The notes below the pieces were generated by a model. The model did not search any database. It saw nothing but the letters and a program-made list of their open reading frames with translations, and was not told the origin of the DNA. From positions 1 to 9,250 of the forward strand of contig JAICHI010000036.1 in assembly GCA_025922735.1 (NCBI GenBank): a stretch of DNA of 9,250 nucleotides, in the 5' to 3' direction. This stretch comes from Nitrososphaeraceae archaeon. Its GTDB lineage: Archaea; Thermoproteota; Nitrososphaeria; Nitrososphaerales; Nitrososphaeraceae. Of the stretch, positions 1-6,454 are shown piece by piece (position 1 is the stretch's first letter; each line of letters starts with the position of its first letter). Position numbers and translations under genes: made by a program.

Positions 1-204
1 AGCGAGATAGGAGGGCTAGAAGCGCAGAAAAATGATATAATTGCTGTCTCCTACAGCTACTGCTCCCTCATTTCAGGTGCAAGAATGATCCACTATGCTG
101 ATATGGTTATTGGTAACAGTCCTGTGTTTCTAGGTATTTTTCGATTAATGCTGAATACTAGAGAACCTGTGTTGGCCTGTCACACTGGTAATAATCTAAC
201 TTGA
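1..204 (+). CDS. 3' end of an unrecognised protein (partial at the window edge)
   Basis: Frame 1 is open from the first base to a TGA at 202-204, giving 67 codons with no internal stop. The translation is protein-like: it begins SEIGGLEAQKNDIIAVSYSY, has a hydrophobic stretch around MVIGNSPVFLGIFRLML, and ends HTGNNLT. Codon third positions are mixed, as in the neighbouring real genes. I do not recognise the family and the N-terminal part lies outside the window, so no function is offered. It would end 96 bases before aglB on the same strand, but aglB has its own promoter, so co-transcription is not required. It could also be a chance open frame of this length. Confidence 0.45.
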   Translation, partial: SEIGGLEAQKNDIIAVSYSYCSLISGARMIHYADMVIGNSPVFLGIFRLMLNTREPVLACHTGNNLT

Positions 205-268
205 TAGCCAAATCAGATGCATTGATACTGCACTTAGAATCAAAGAACGCATGATAATTGGCAGTACC

Positions 269-276
269 TTAAAAAA
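269..276 (+). promoter_or_regulatory. TATA box of aglB (leaderless)
   Basis: The TTAAAAAA element is centred about 28 bases before the aglB ATG at 301. Archaeal TATA boxes sit about 26-28 bases before the transcription start, so the transcript should begin at or next to the start codon. There is no convincing Shine-Dalgarno sequence before the ATG, which fits leaderless translation. Confidence 0.6.
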
Positions 277-300
277 GGGCAAGATATACCCAAAGTTGCA

Positions 301-2526
301 ATGTTGGAAGGCACCAGGCCCTTATTCCGGGCCGGCTCTATTGAGTTTCAGACTAAACACCTGTTGGTGATCGCTGTTTTAGCTCTAGCTTTTAGTTGTG
401 CCCTCATTATGAGATTTTACCCGATAAAGTATGGCTACTATCTCAACGAGTTTGATCCCTACTTCGACTATCGGGCGACCAAGTTCATCGTCGACAACGG
501 CCTGAATGCGTACTGGCAATGGCATGATACAATGTCATGGTATCCTGAAGGCAGGGATGTACCTGGAACATCACAATCGGTACTACACATAACAGCAGCA
601 TACCTGTACCAAGTCTTTGGGAGAGGCATGTCGCTCATGGACTTTACCATTGCATTTCCTGCAATTATGGGCGCACTGACAGTCATTGCGGTATTTGCCC
701 TTGTAAGGGTGCTTGGAGGAACAACTGCAGGGATGTTCTCTGCACTGTTTTGGGCATTTAGCCCCGCCATTATTCAAAGAGGCAACCTTGGATGGTTCAA
801 ATCAGAGCCATTAGGTCTCTTCTTTGGAATATTGGCCACATATCTATTCATATCTGCAATGAAGCACAAGGAGGTCAAGTATGCTATCGCAAAGGCAATA
901 GCAGGTGGATTGATACTTGGTCTTGCCAATGGCTCCTGGGGAGGCATTCAATACTTTAGCATTCCCATATCGCTATTCTTTATCGCACTTCCCTTCTTTA
1001 GAAGGGATTTAACAATACCCATGTACGTCGCAATTGCATTTACAGTATTAACACTGATAACTGCTGCAGCATTTCCACGACCTGGAATATCATTTGTACT
1101 AGGTCTACCTGGCCTAGCAATGATGGCTGGTACTGCCTTTTTGGTAATTGCATACTTTGTAAGGAAGATCAGCAGACCAATGGTGCAGACAAGAAACGTG
1201 GCCTTTGCGCTTATCGCATTTGTTGCAATAGGTATCGCGTTTGTTGCGGCTGGGGCCTACGTGTCTCCTAGTTTTAGATATCTCAATGCCATCAACCCGT
1301 TTATAGGTTCGATAGATCCACTTGTTGAATCAGTTGCAGAACACTTTACACCTACCGTTGCTGACTACTTTACCGACTTTTCTGTGCTCTTGATGTTTGC
1401 AGGACTTGGCGGATGGCTTGCATTCCGCCGCAGGAACGATACAGCGATATTTGCGCTATTGCTTGGTATAACCGGAGTCTACGTCAGCGCTACTTTCGCT
1501 AGGCTGCTGGTATTTGCATCCGTTGGCATAATCGTCCTTGCAGGACTTGGATTATTCGAAGTTACGCGCAGTATCTTGGATTATAGAGAAACGGCTGCGA
1601 CTCCAGCTACAGCACCAAGACTGACGGCAGCCACAAGAGAAGAAAGGAGAAAGATGGAATTTGCAAGTAGGGCACATTCTACCTCCGGACAGGTAGTGAA
1701 GATAAGTTATGTTATCGTCATGATAATGATGCTTTCAATTCCGCTTTTCTACCCTTCTAACTCAAATTGGGTAAGCTCTGCAGATGTCCCGACGGCGATC
1801 GCAAATGGCGGAACGGGCTACAGGCTACAGACTGATGACTGGACAGATGCCATGGAGTGGCTTTCACAGAACACCGAGTCGGATGCCGTGATTGCATCAT
1901 GGTGGGACTATGGCTATTGGATAACTACTCTTGGAAACCGGCCCAGCCTCGCAGACAATGCAACCCTCAACCATACGCGCATCCAATCAATAGCAAGGAT
2001 GTTCGTTTCAGACGAAGAATCAGCAATGAAGATAGTTCAAGACTTGAAAGCTGACTATCTCTTGGTATACGTGGTTGGACAAGTACGATTCTATGGCCAA
2101 ACCAATACTAACGGAACAGAAGCCGACGGTGAAAGACTCTCAATCTACACATTAGGCCAAGGCGGAGACGAAAGCAAAAAACAGTGGTTCATGAGGATTG
2201 GAGGCTTTGATGAGGCAAACTATATTGAGGAGGATGGATTCACACCCAAACCAGAATTCTGGAATAACACTCTCATTGGCAAGCTCTTCCCGTTTGAGCC
2301 TCTGTACTATGCAAGCTTTGGTGCGCAGGGCCCATCAGAAATACAGGAGACATGGCAGCCTGGACTCGTCGGACTGTATGCACAAAATGTAAAGTATCCA
2401 GCAGACGGAGGAAATGATCAGCCGCTACACCTTGTCTACACCTCTCCAAGCTTTGAGAACGAAGAAGGCCTTATGTTTGGAATATTGATTTACAAGGTAA
2501 ACCATGACTATGCCCCAGAACCATAA
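301..2526 (+). CDS. aglB: AglB/STT3-type oligosaccharyltransferase, dolichyl-phosphooligosaccharide-protein glycotransferase
   Basis: The 741-residue membrane enzyme transfers a preassembled glycan from a dolichyl phosphate-type lipid to Asn in N-x-S/T sequons of exported proteins; its catalytic side faces outside the cell. The N-terminal two thirds (about residues 20-480) is a multi-span membrane region of roughly a dozen hydrophobic segments, and residues 480-741 form the outer soluble domain. Visible motifs in order: the first acidic motif EFDPYFDYR (D52); the second motif region at 164-170 (GWFKSEP), where E169 is kept; the SVSE/TIXE-type loop SVAEH at 344-348; WWDYG at 534-538; and a DK/MI-like segment from D552 to R566-M567-F568. 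A charged cytosolic loop lies near residues 430-465. Length and motif order match archaeal AglB. No glycan-assembly genes are visible nearby. Confidence 0.95.
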   Translation: MLEGTRPLFRAGSIEFQTKHLLVIAVLALAFSCALIMRFYPIKYGYYLNEFDPYFDYRATKFIVDNGLNAYWQWHDTMSWYPEGRDVPGTSQSVLHITAAYLYQVFGRGMSLMDFTIAFPAIMGALTVIAVFALVRVLGGTTAGMFSALFWAFSPAIIQRGNLGWFKSEPLGLFFGILATYLFISAMKHKEVKYAIAKAIAGGLILGLANGSWGGIQYFSIPISLFFIALPFFRRDLTIPMYVAIAFTVLTLITAAAFPRPGISFVLGLPGLAMMAGTAFLVIAYFVRKISRPMVQTRNVAFALIAFVAIGIAFVAAGAYVSPSFRYLNAINPFIGSIDPLVESVAEHFTPTVADYFTDFSVLLMFAGLGGWLAFRRRNDTAIFALLLGITGVYVSATFARLLVFASVGIIVLAGLGLFEVTRSILDYRETAATPATAPRLTAATREERRKMEFASRAHSTSGQVVKISYVIVMIMMLSIPLFYPSNSNWVSSADVPTAIANGGTGYRLQTDDWTDAMEWLSQNTESDAVIASWWDYGYWITTLGNRPSLADNATLNHTRIQSIARMFVSDEESAMKIVQDLKADYLLVYVVGQVRFYGQTNTNGTEADGERLSIYTLGQGGDESKKQWFMRIGGFDEANYIEEDGFTPKPEFWNNTLIGKLFPFEPLYYASFGAQGPSEIQETWQPGLVGLYAQNVKYPADGGNDQPLHLVYTSPSFENEEGLMFGILIYKVNHDYAPEP

Positions 2527-2581
2527 GGGGACCCATAGATCTTCAGCAGGAGCATTAACCAAGCCCAAGATTCACGCCTAA

Positions 2582-2911
2582 GACCATGTCCAAGCCAAAG
2601 TGATAAAATCACTCCGAGAACCATCGAGATGGAAGAAGAATTCTTATCCATATGCAGCTCTCAAAGCAGGTTGTTGAGAGTCTGTGATGTTCATTCATGG
2701 ATTTGTTGCATCTAGCCTTGCGATAAAGGTACAAGTAGAGATAGCAGAAGAACCAAACAGCTCAGCGATAAGGCTGGACTAAGATATTTGTGGAGTGTTA
2801 GACTATCTTGAAAAATCAACATTCTTTTGAGGAATCTCTTCAATAATTGAAAGGATAAAAGGAAGTTATTGCTTTTACTGGGAGAAAAACATTCCTTCAT
2901 CGAAAGAATAG
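2582..2911 (+). pseudogene. Possible decayed gene, C-terminal-like fragment with three in-frame stops
   Basis: This stretch fills most of the 2527-2987 gap. Frame 2 from 2582 to a TAG at 2909 is interrupted by TGA (2675), TAA (2780) and TGA (2828), yet the text between the stops reads like protein: YPYAALKAGC, then MFIHGFVASSLAIKVQVEIA running into EEPNSSAIRLD, then VLDYLEKSTFF, then SSIIERIKGSYCFYWEKNIP. The PNSSAIRLD stretch faintly resembles the SPNSAGVVID region of archaeal myo-inositol-1-phosphate synthase, and SYCFYWEKNIP loosely resembles the SAYFxKxPP segment further on in that enzyme. The resemblance is from memory and weak. The stretch could equally be non-coding DNA with chance open runs. 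No start codon or promoter is assigned. Confidence 0.25.
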
Positions 2912-2925
2912 TTACGACCTATACA

Positions 2926-2940
2926 TATTTTATATAATAA
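2926..2940. promoter_or_regulatory. Very AT-rich TATA-like element
   Basis: The sequence TATTTTATATAATAA is the strongest TATA-like element in the 2912-2987 stretch. Read on the minus strand, TATATAAAA is centred about 32 bases before an ATG at 2900 that opens a 62-codon frame with a hydrophobic C-terminus. It may instead be simple AT-rich spacer between the convergent aglB and CBS genes. Confidence 0.25.
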
Positions 2941-2987
2941 GATGATTTCATTACTATTCTTTCTATGTCTATTGTAGTCAAAGAAAG

Positions 2988-3515
2988 CTAAAAGTACAAT
3001 TCCCATGCTTCTGATAGTAGCACCTGGGAAGAAGATGATGATGGTTGTTGTCCTTCTTTTTCATCCTCTCTATCAACACTAACTTGTTTCATTCTTTTTT
3101 TAAGGTATCTAGCCAAGTCTGTAGTACTAATTATCCCAATTACTACATTGCGGGCATCAGGATCCTCAACCAAAAGATGCCTCACTTTGTTTCTTATCAT
3201 TAGAAGAGCTGCCTCTTCAATTGGCTGACCCTTTCTGATAGAAAGGATAGGAGAAGACATTATAGAGCCGGCGGTAATACTACCACTACCACCACCATCA
3301 GGAGGCACCCCTTTTGCGATACTCTTGACAATATCGCGTTCTGTCAATATTCCAATGACTTTCTTATTATTTTTATTATTCTGGTCTTCTTCATCTGCTG
3401 TTATAGCAACAGAGCTAACACCCCAATCGACCATGACCTTTGCAAGCTCAAATACGCTAGCTTTGGAATCACGCATAACCATTTTAGTATTCATATAATC
3501 TTCCACAGAGCTCAT
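2988..3515 (-). CDS. Tandem CBS-domain protein (Bateman module), probable adenine-nucleotide sensor
   Basis: The 175-residue soluble protein is made almost only of two CBS repeats, about residues 7-70 and 84-140. Each repeat ends in the usual signature: GILTERDI at 55-62 and GIISTTDL at 127-134, where the Thr/Ser and Asp positions typically contact the ribose of AMP, ATP or SAM. No enzyme or channel domain is attached, so it probably works by binding a partner, which the neighbours do not reveal. Low-complexity runs interrupt the fold at loop positions: an acidic, Asn- and Lys-rich run at 41-52, a Gly/Ser run at 74-79, and a charged tail from 148 with five Ser at 159-163, ending in WELYF. The ATG at 3515 is chosen because CBS1 begins directly after it and a TATA-like element lies upstream. 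The ligand is unknown. Confidence 0.9.
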   Translation of the reverse strand: MSSVEDYMNTKMVMRDSKASVFELAKVMVDWGVSSVAITADEEDQNNKNNKKVIGILTERDIVKSIAKGVPPDGGGSGSITAGSIMSSPILSIRKGQPIEEAALLMIRNKVRHLLVEDPDARNVVIGIISTTDLARYLKKRMKQVSVDREDEKEGQQPSSSSSQVLLSEAWELYF

Positions 3516-3541
3516 ATTGACTACCCATTACTATTACGGCT

Positions 3542-3564
3542 TTATGCATTATATCTTTGCATAA
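3542..3564 (-). promoter_or_regulatory. CBS-gene promoter with TATA element inside an inverted repeat
   Basis: The arms TTATGCA (3542-3548) and TGCATAA (3558-3564) are perfect inverted copies around a 9-base centre that contains the minus-strand TATA-like sequence GATATAA. The centre is about 37 bases before the CBS start at 3515, which predicts a short leader of around 10 bases. A repressor bound here would cover the TATA box. This is inferred from position and symmetry alone. Confidence 0.4.
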
Positions 3565-3711
3565 GCTCATTCTGAATTGTATTTGCTCTATTATTCTGTC
3601 TTCTTCTCATATCTTAAAGGGAAGCTTCAAGCATGAATAAATTTAGAGAACATATTATCTTCTCAAAAAAGGACTAGCAATTTTCTTCTTTATTAGAACT
3701 GCACCTATAAT

Positions 3712-3735
3712 CCAACGAGGCAAGATGCCCGTCGG
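3712..3735. other. GC-rich hairpin, possible structured RNA element
   Basis: The arms CCAACG-A-GGC and GCC-CGTCGG can pair with one mismatch and one bulged A around a five-base loop (AAGAT). This is the most stable-looking fold in an otherwise AT-rich gap. On the plus strand a T-rich stretch (ATTTTT near 3747-3752) follows about 12 bases later. The function is unknown. Confidence 0.3.
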
Positions 3736-4055
3736 AGCTTCTCATAATTTTTGCTCTATTATAGCATTAATAAGATGGATGGTAGTCTTGGCATTGTCAT
3801 ACAAAGACGTCAATACTCTTTTTACAGAAGAGACTCACACTATCCGCTAAATATCGGGGTCCTATTCTAATTAGGCATTATCTCTCATTCTTTAGCAGAG
3901 CCCTACACGCTACTACTGCTCTAGCGTCTTGCCTCTCCCACCTTTTCAAGAGGTGTGCTGTTGTAAAGACATGACTCCATCTCGGCCTGCATTATAGCAT
4001 ATAGTTGTCTGGTATAATGCTGTTTGAAGTAGTAGAGGAATCCGGTAGAAGTGAC

Positions 4056-4075
4056 TAAAAAAGAAAAAAAGGAAA
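4056..4075 (-). terminator. Poly-T terminator of the thermosome gene
   Basis: On the minus strand, about 25 bases past the thermosome stop codon, the sequence CCTTTTTTTCTTTTTTA appears. Archaeal RNA polymerase stops at such T-runs without needing a hairpin. Confidence 0.65.
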
Positions 4076-4099
4076 TGCAGAATGTGTGTTCTCTTTAAT

Positions 4100-5755
4100 T
4101 TACATGCCCATGTAGGGATTTGGTCCACCCATGCCGCCGCCACCAGGTGGAGGACCGCTCCCTCCAGACTTAGATACAGAAATTACGTCATCTATCCTCA
4201 AGATCATAGACGATACCTCTGTAGCCGCGCTGATTATCTGTTCTTTGACTTTTAGTGGTTCGTAAACGTCTTTTGCAGCCATATCTGTGACCTTGCCGTT
4301 AATTACATCTACGCCATATTTGGGCTTCGCCAGTGCTGCTTTCGCTCTGAGCTGTGTCTGAGTGTCCAGAGGATCCATTCCTGCGTTTTCTGCCAGAGCT
4401 ATTGCAATTTCTTCCACACTATCGGCGAACCTTTCTACTGCTAACTGAGATCTTCCTGAAAGAGAAGCTGACCATTCTCTGACTTTTTGGGATATGTAAA
4501 CTTCTGGAGCTCCAGCACCAACAGTAACGTATGGGTATTCTACTACGTCTTTGACAGCCATTATGGCATCATGGACTGACCTTTCAGCCTCGTCAACAAC
4601 ACGTTGAGATCCCCCCCTTATCAGGATGGAGAGCGCCTTGGGATTCTTACATCCTTCAACAAAAACCCATTTGTCAGTCTCTACTTTTCGCTCTTCTACT
4701 AGTTTGGCATAACCTAGGTCGTCCGCGGAAAGCTCATCTATGTTAGATAGCACCCTACCACCCGTCGCCTTTGCAAGATTATTCATGTCACTTTCTTTTA
4801 CTCTTCTGACTGCTAGTATCCCCTCTTTTGCAAGATAATGCTGCGCCAAGTCATCAATCCCCTTCTGACATAGAAGTACATTTGCGCCTGAAGCGGATAC
4901 TTTATCTACCATAGATTTGAGCATGCGGTTCTCCTCTTCCAAGAACATATGCATCTGCTGTGGTTCAGAGATGCGGATCTCTGCGCTCATTTCCGGCTTT
5001 TCGATTTCTAATGCCGCATTGAGTAAAGCTATCTTGGACTCCTCAATACGCTTTGGCATAGCTCCGTGTACAACTTCCTTATCAAGTACAATGCCCTGAA
5101 TAAGCTTGGTATCCTCTATGGATCCTCCTGCCTTCTTTTCTATCTTAATATTATCGATATCGACTTTGTAATGTCCATCCGCCTTTTCTGCTACTGCTAT
5201 GACTGCATCGACTACTATCTTAGACAGGGGCTCTGAGTTCACGGAAACTAGCTTGGAAGCCATGCTTGTACGGGCTATCTTGCCAAGCATTTGCCTGTCT
5301 GCCGGATCAACTTTCGTTGATGCGTTCTTTAGTATTTCAATAGCTTTTTCAGATGCCATTCTGTAACCGTCGACTATGACAGTAGAATGAACGCCTTTTG
5401 ATATCAGTTCTTCGGCCTTGGACAGTAGAGATCCAGCAAGAACAACAGTTGAGGTTGTGCCATCTCCCACCTCATTGTCTGTAGCCTTGCTAATCTCTAC
5501 CATCATCTTGGCTGCTGGATGCTGAATGTCCATCTCTTTGAGAATTGTAGCACCGTCATTTGTTATTGTTACATCGCCAAGGTTGTTTACAAGCATCTTA
5601 TCCATTCCTCTTGGGCCGAGGCTTGTGCGCACAATTTCTGCTATTGTCTTTGCTGCCGTGATGTTGTTTCTCTGTGCCTGGTTGCCCTTTGTTTCAGTAG
5701 TACCCTCTCTTAAAAGGACGATAGGCATAGGTTGTTGTTGCTGTTGTATTGACAT
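4100..5755 (-). CDS. ths: Thermosome subunit (group II chaperonin, CCT/TCP-1 family)
   Basis: The 551-residue protein is a full-length group II chaperonin subunit, an ATP-driven cytosolic double-ring folding machine. The N-terminal equatorial domain carries TSLGPRG at 44-50, [11 protein letters not shown] at 60-70 and the nucleotide-binding GDGTT at 97-101, with D98 expected to act in catalysis. The intermediate and apical domains follow (about 145-400), then the second equatorial part with VTVGAGAPE, and the flexible Gly/Met tail [14 protein letters not shown] common to archaeal subunits. The ATG at 5755 is favoured because AGGTGA lies 10 bases before it; the Met at residue 10 is the alternative. 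Starting at M1 adds a five-glutamine run (4-8) encoded by a CAA/CAG repeat, unusual for the family. It has its own promoter and terminator, so it is probably a single-gene unit. Which thermosome paralogue it is cannot be told here. Confidence 0.97.
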   Translation of the reverse strand: MSIQQQQQPMPIVLLREGTTETKGNQAQRNNITAAKTIAEIVRTSLGPRGMDKMLVNNLGDVTITNDGATILKEMDIQHPAAKMMVEISKATDNEVGDGTTSTVVLAGSLLSKAEELISKGVHSTVIVDGYRMASEKAIEILKNASTKVDPADRQMLGKIARTSMASKLVSVNSEPLSKIVVDAVIAVAEKADGHYKVDIDNIKIEKKAGGSIEDTKLIQGIVLDKEVVHGAMPKRIEESKIALLNAALEIEKPEMSAEIRISEPQQMHMFLEEENRMLKSMVDKVSASGANVLLCQKGIDDLAQHYLAKEGILAVRRVKESDMNNLAKATGGRVLSNIDELSADDLGYAKLVEERKVETDKWVFVEGCKNPKALSILIRGGSQRVVDEAERSVHDAIMAVKDVVEYPYVTVGAGAPEVYISQKVREWSASLSGRSQLAVERFADSVEEIAIALAENAGMDPLDTQTQLRAKAALAKPKYGVDVINGKVTDMAAKDVYEPLKVKEQIISAATEVSSMILRIDDVISVSKSGGSGPPPGGGGMGGPNPYMGM

Positions 5756-5765
5756 AGATCATATC

Positions 5766-5771
5766 TCACCT
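5766..5771 (-). promoter_or_regulatory. Shine-Dalgarno sequence of the thermosome gene
   Basis: AGGTGA on the minus strand sits 10 bases before the ATG at 5755. It favours residue 1 over the internal Met at residue 10 and implies a short leader rather than a leaderless transcript, unlike aglB. Confidence 0.55.
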
Positions 5772-5784
5772 TAGATTAGTACCC

Positions 5785-5817
5785 AAAGATGATCTTTTAA
5801 GAGTAATTTAAGATCTT
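5785..5817 (-). promoter_or_regulatory. Thermosome promoter with two palindromes around the TATA region
   Basis: TTAAAAG and TTAAATTA on the minus strand (within 5796-5811) are the likely TATA elements, predicting a transcript start near 5770-5775 just before the Shine-Dalgarno site. Two perfect palindromes flank them: AAAGATgATCTTT at 5785-5797 and AAGATCTT at 5810-5817. Their centres are about 22 bases apart, close to two helical turns. They share the AAGAT/ATCTT half-site. This suggests a paired operator for a dimeric regulator, possibly stress-linked, but no regulator is identified. Confidence 0.5.
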
Positions 5818-6001
5818 CTACTACCCGCCACTTTATCACCTGCAGAGAATCGTTATTTGTCTATGATGTGAATTTGATACTAGGTAAGTAGTAGTCCAAT
5901 GGAATAGAATAATATCTAATAAAACTTACATTGATACAAGATAGGTACATCAAAGGTAGCATGCCCGCATCACTGGAGCTATCTTTGCCTATGAGGGTAA
6001 C

Positions 6002-6033
6002 GAGAGATTTCAAGTGAGAAACATCTCTCTTTT
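6002..6033 (+). terminator. Hairpin followed by a short T-run
   Basis: GAGAGAT (6002-6008) pairs perfectly with ATCTCTC (6023-6029) around a 14-base loop, and TTTT follows directly (6030-6033). It overlaps the end of the 18-residue frame 5961-6017. It may end a small plus-strand transcript or be a chance fold. Confidence 0.25.
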
Positions 6034-6256
6034 CTAGATGTTATGGCTACGCAAACAGCTATGGCATTTTTTAATAGGCTTATGACCTTAATAGGAAGAT
6101 AGGCAGAAACCTACACTTTCAGATCCTTGAAATGAAATTGCAAAATAAAGCAAGGCACAGGGTATTGGTGTCTACAAGACCCTCTCTCTCTCACAGCGCT
6201 TCAATATTAGTGGCTATGTTCATGTGATGGTACATGGCGGTAGCAGTATATCACAC

Positions 6257-6287
6257 ACCTCCCAAAGTAGAGTGGAGGTATGTTTTT
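6257..6287 (+). terminator. Hairpin followed by five Ts
   Basis: ACCTCC (6257-6262) pairs with GGAGGT (6274-6279) around an 11-base loop, and TTTTT follows at 6283-6287. The left arm region ACACC (6255-6259) could instead pair with GGTGT (6288-6292), so two exclusive folds are possible. No gene directly upstream needs it, so its role is unclear. Confidence 0.25.
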
Positions 6288-6403
6288 GGTGTCACAATAA
6301 TATTAACAGCGACCATTCGAAGATTCAACAATGTATGTTTGGCTGCTCCTTTGGAGTTGCTAAAGGTGCATTGAATAGTCCTGAACAGTAGATAGATTAT
6401 TTG

Positions 6404-6412
6404 TAAAAAATT
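6404..6412 (-). terminator. Poly-T terminator after the creatininase-family gene
   Basis: On the minus strand, about 45 bases past the stop codon, AATTTTTTAC provides a six-T run, preceded by further T-rich sequence (GTTCTTTTATGTTCTTTAG). This fits archaeal termination of the purU-creatininase unit. Confidence 0.45.
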
Positions 6413-6454
6413 ATTCCCTCTAAAGAACATAAAAGAACAATATGAACATGATTC

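Larger units (their letters stand above)
3516..4099. other. 584-base gap without a convincing gene
   Basis: Upstream of the CBS gene and downstream of the thermosome gene, this gap contains the CBS promoter (3542-3564), a GC-rich hairpin (3712-3735), a 10-base direct repeat ATTATAGCAT (3758-3767 and 3991-4000), an 8-base inverted repeat GCATTATA/TATAATGC (3989-3996 and 4013-4020, 16-base loop) and the thermosome terminator (4056-4075). A 41-codon plus-strand frame from an ATG at 3725 to a TAA near 3850 exists, but it has no promoter or ribosome site and its start lies inside the hairpin. No tRNA-like T-arm was seen. Confidence 0.5.
5818..6454. other. About 640-base gap with small hairpins and no clear gene
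   Basis: The gap lies between the divergent upstream side of the thermosome gene and the end of the creatininase-family gene. On the plus strand it holds a TATA-like CTAATAAAAC (5916-5925), an 18-residue frame (ATG 5961 to TGA 6017, MPASLELSLPMRVTRDFK) with an AAAGGT just before it, and two hairpins each followed by T-runs (6002-6033 and 6257-6287). On the minus strand a poly-T stop for the creatininase-family gene lies at 6404-6412. No longer coding frame reads like protein on either strand. Confidence 0.45.

Noticed and set aside
468..777. Minus-strand open frames inside aglB
   Set aside because: They lie opposite strongly motif-bearing aglB sequence and read as unstructured, Cys-rich antisense text without start signals.
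3030..3045. GATGATGA-like C-box of a C/D guide RNA
   Set aside because: It lies inside the CBS coding sequence as a simple GAT repeat and has no matching D box at proper spacing.
3725..3850. 41-codon plus-strand frame beginning MPVGASHNF
   Set aside because: There is no ribosome site or TATA box at the right distance, and the start codon is buried in a hairpin; too weak to call a gene.
4101..4114. 14-base palindrome TACATGCCCATGTA at the thermosome stop
   Set aside because: It is explained by the codons for the conserved Tyr-Met-Gly-Met tail and stop, so no regulatory role is claimed.
3946..4143. 65-codon minus-strand frame overlapping the thermosome 3' end
   Set aside because: It translates the Gly-rich tail region in another frame and then the poly-T terminator as a Phe run; it is a by-product of those features.
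5519..5774. Plus-strand frames opposite the thermosome 5' end
   Set aside because: They are shadows of the chaperonin equatorial domain; the encoded Cys and Ser runs come from antisense of Gln and Ala codons.
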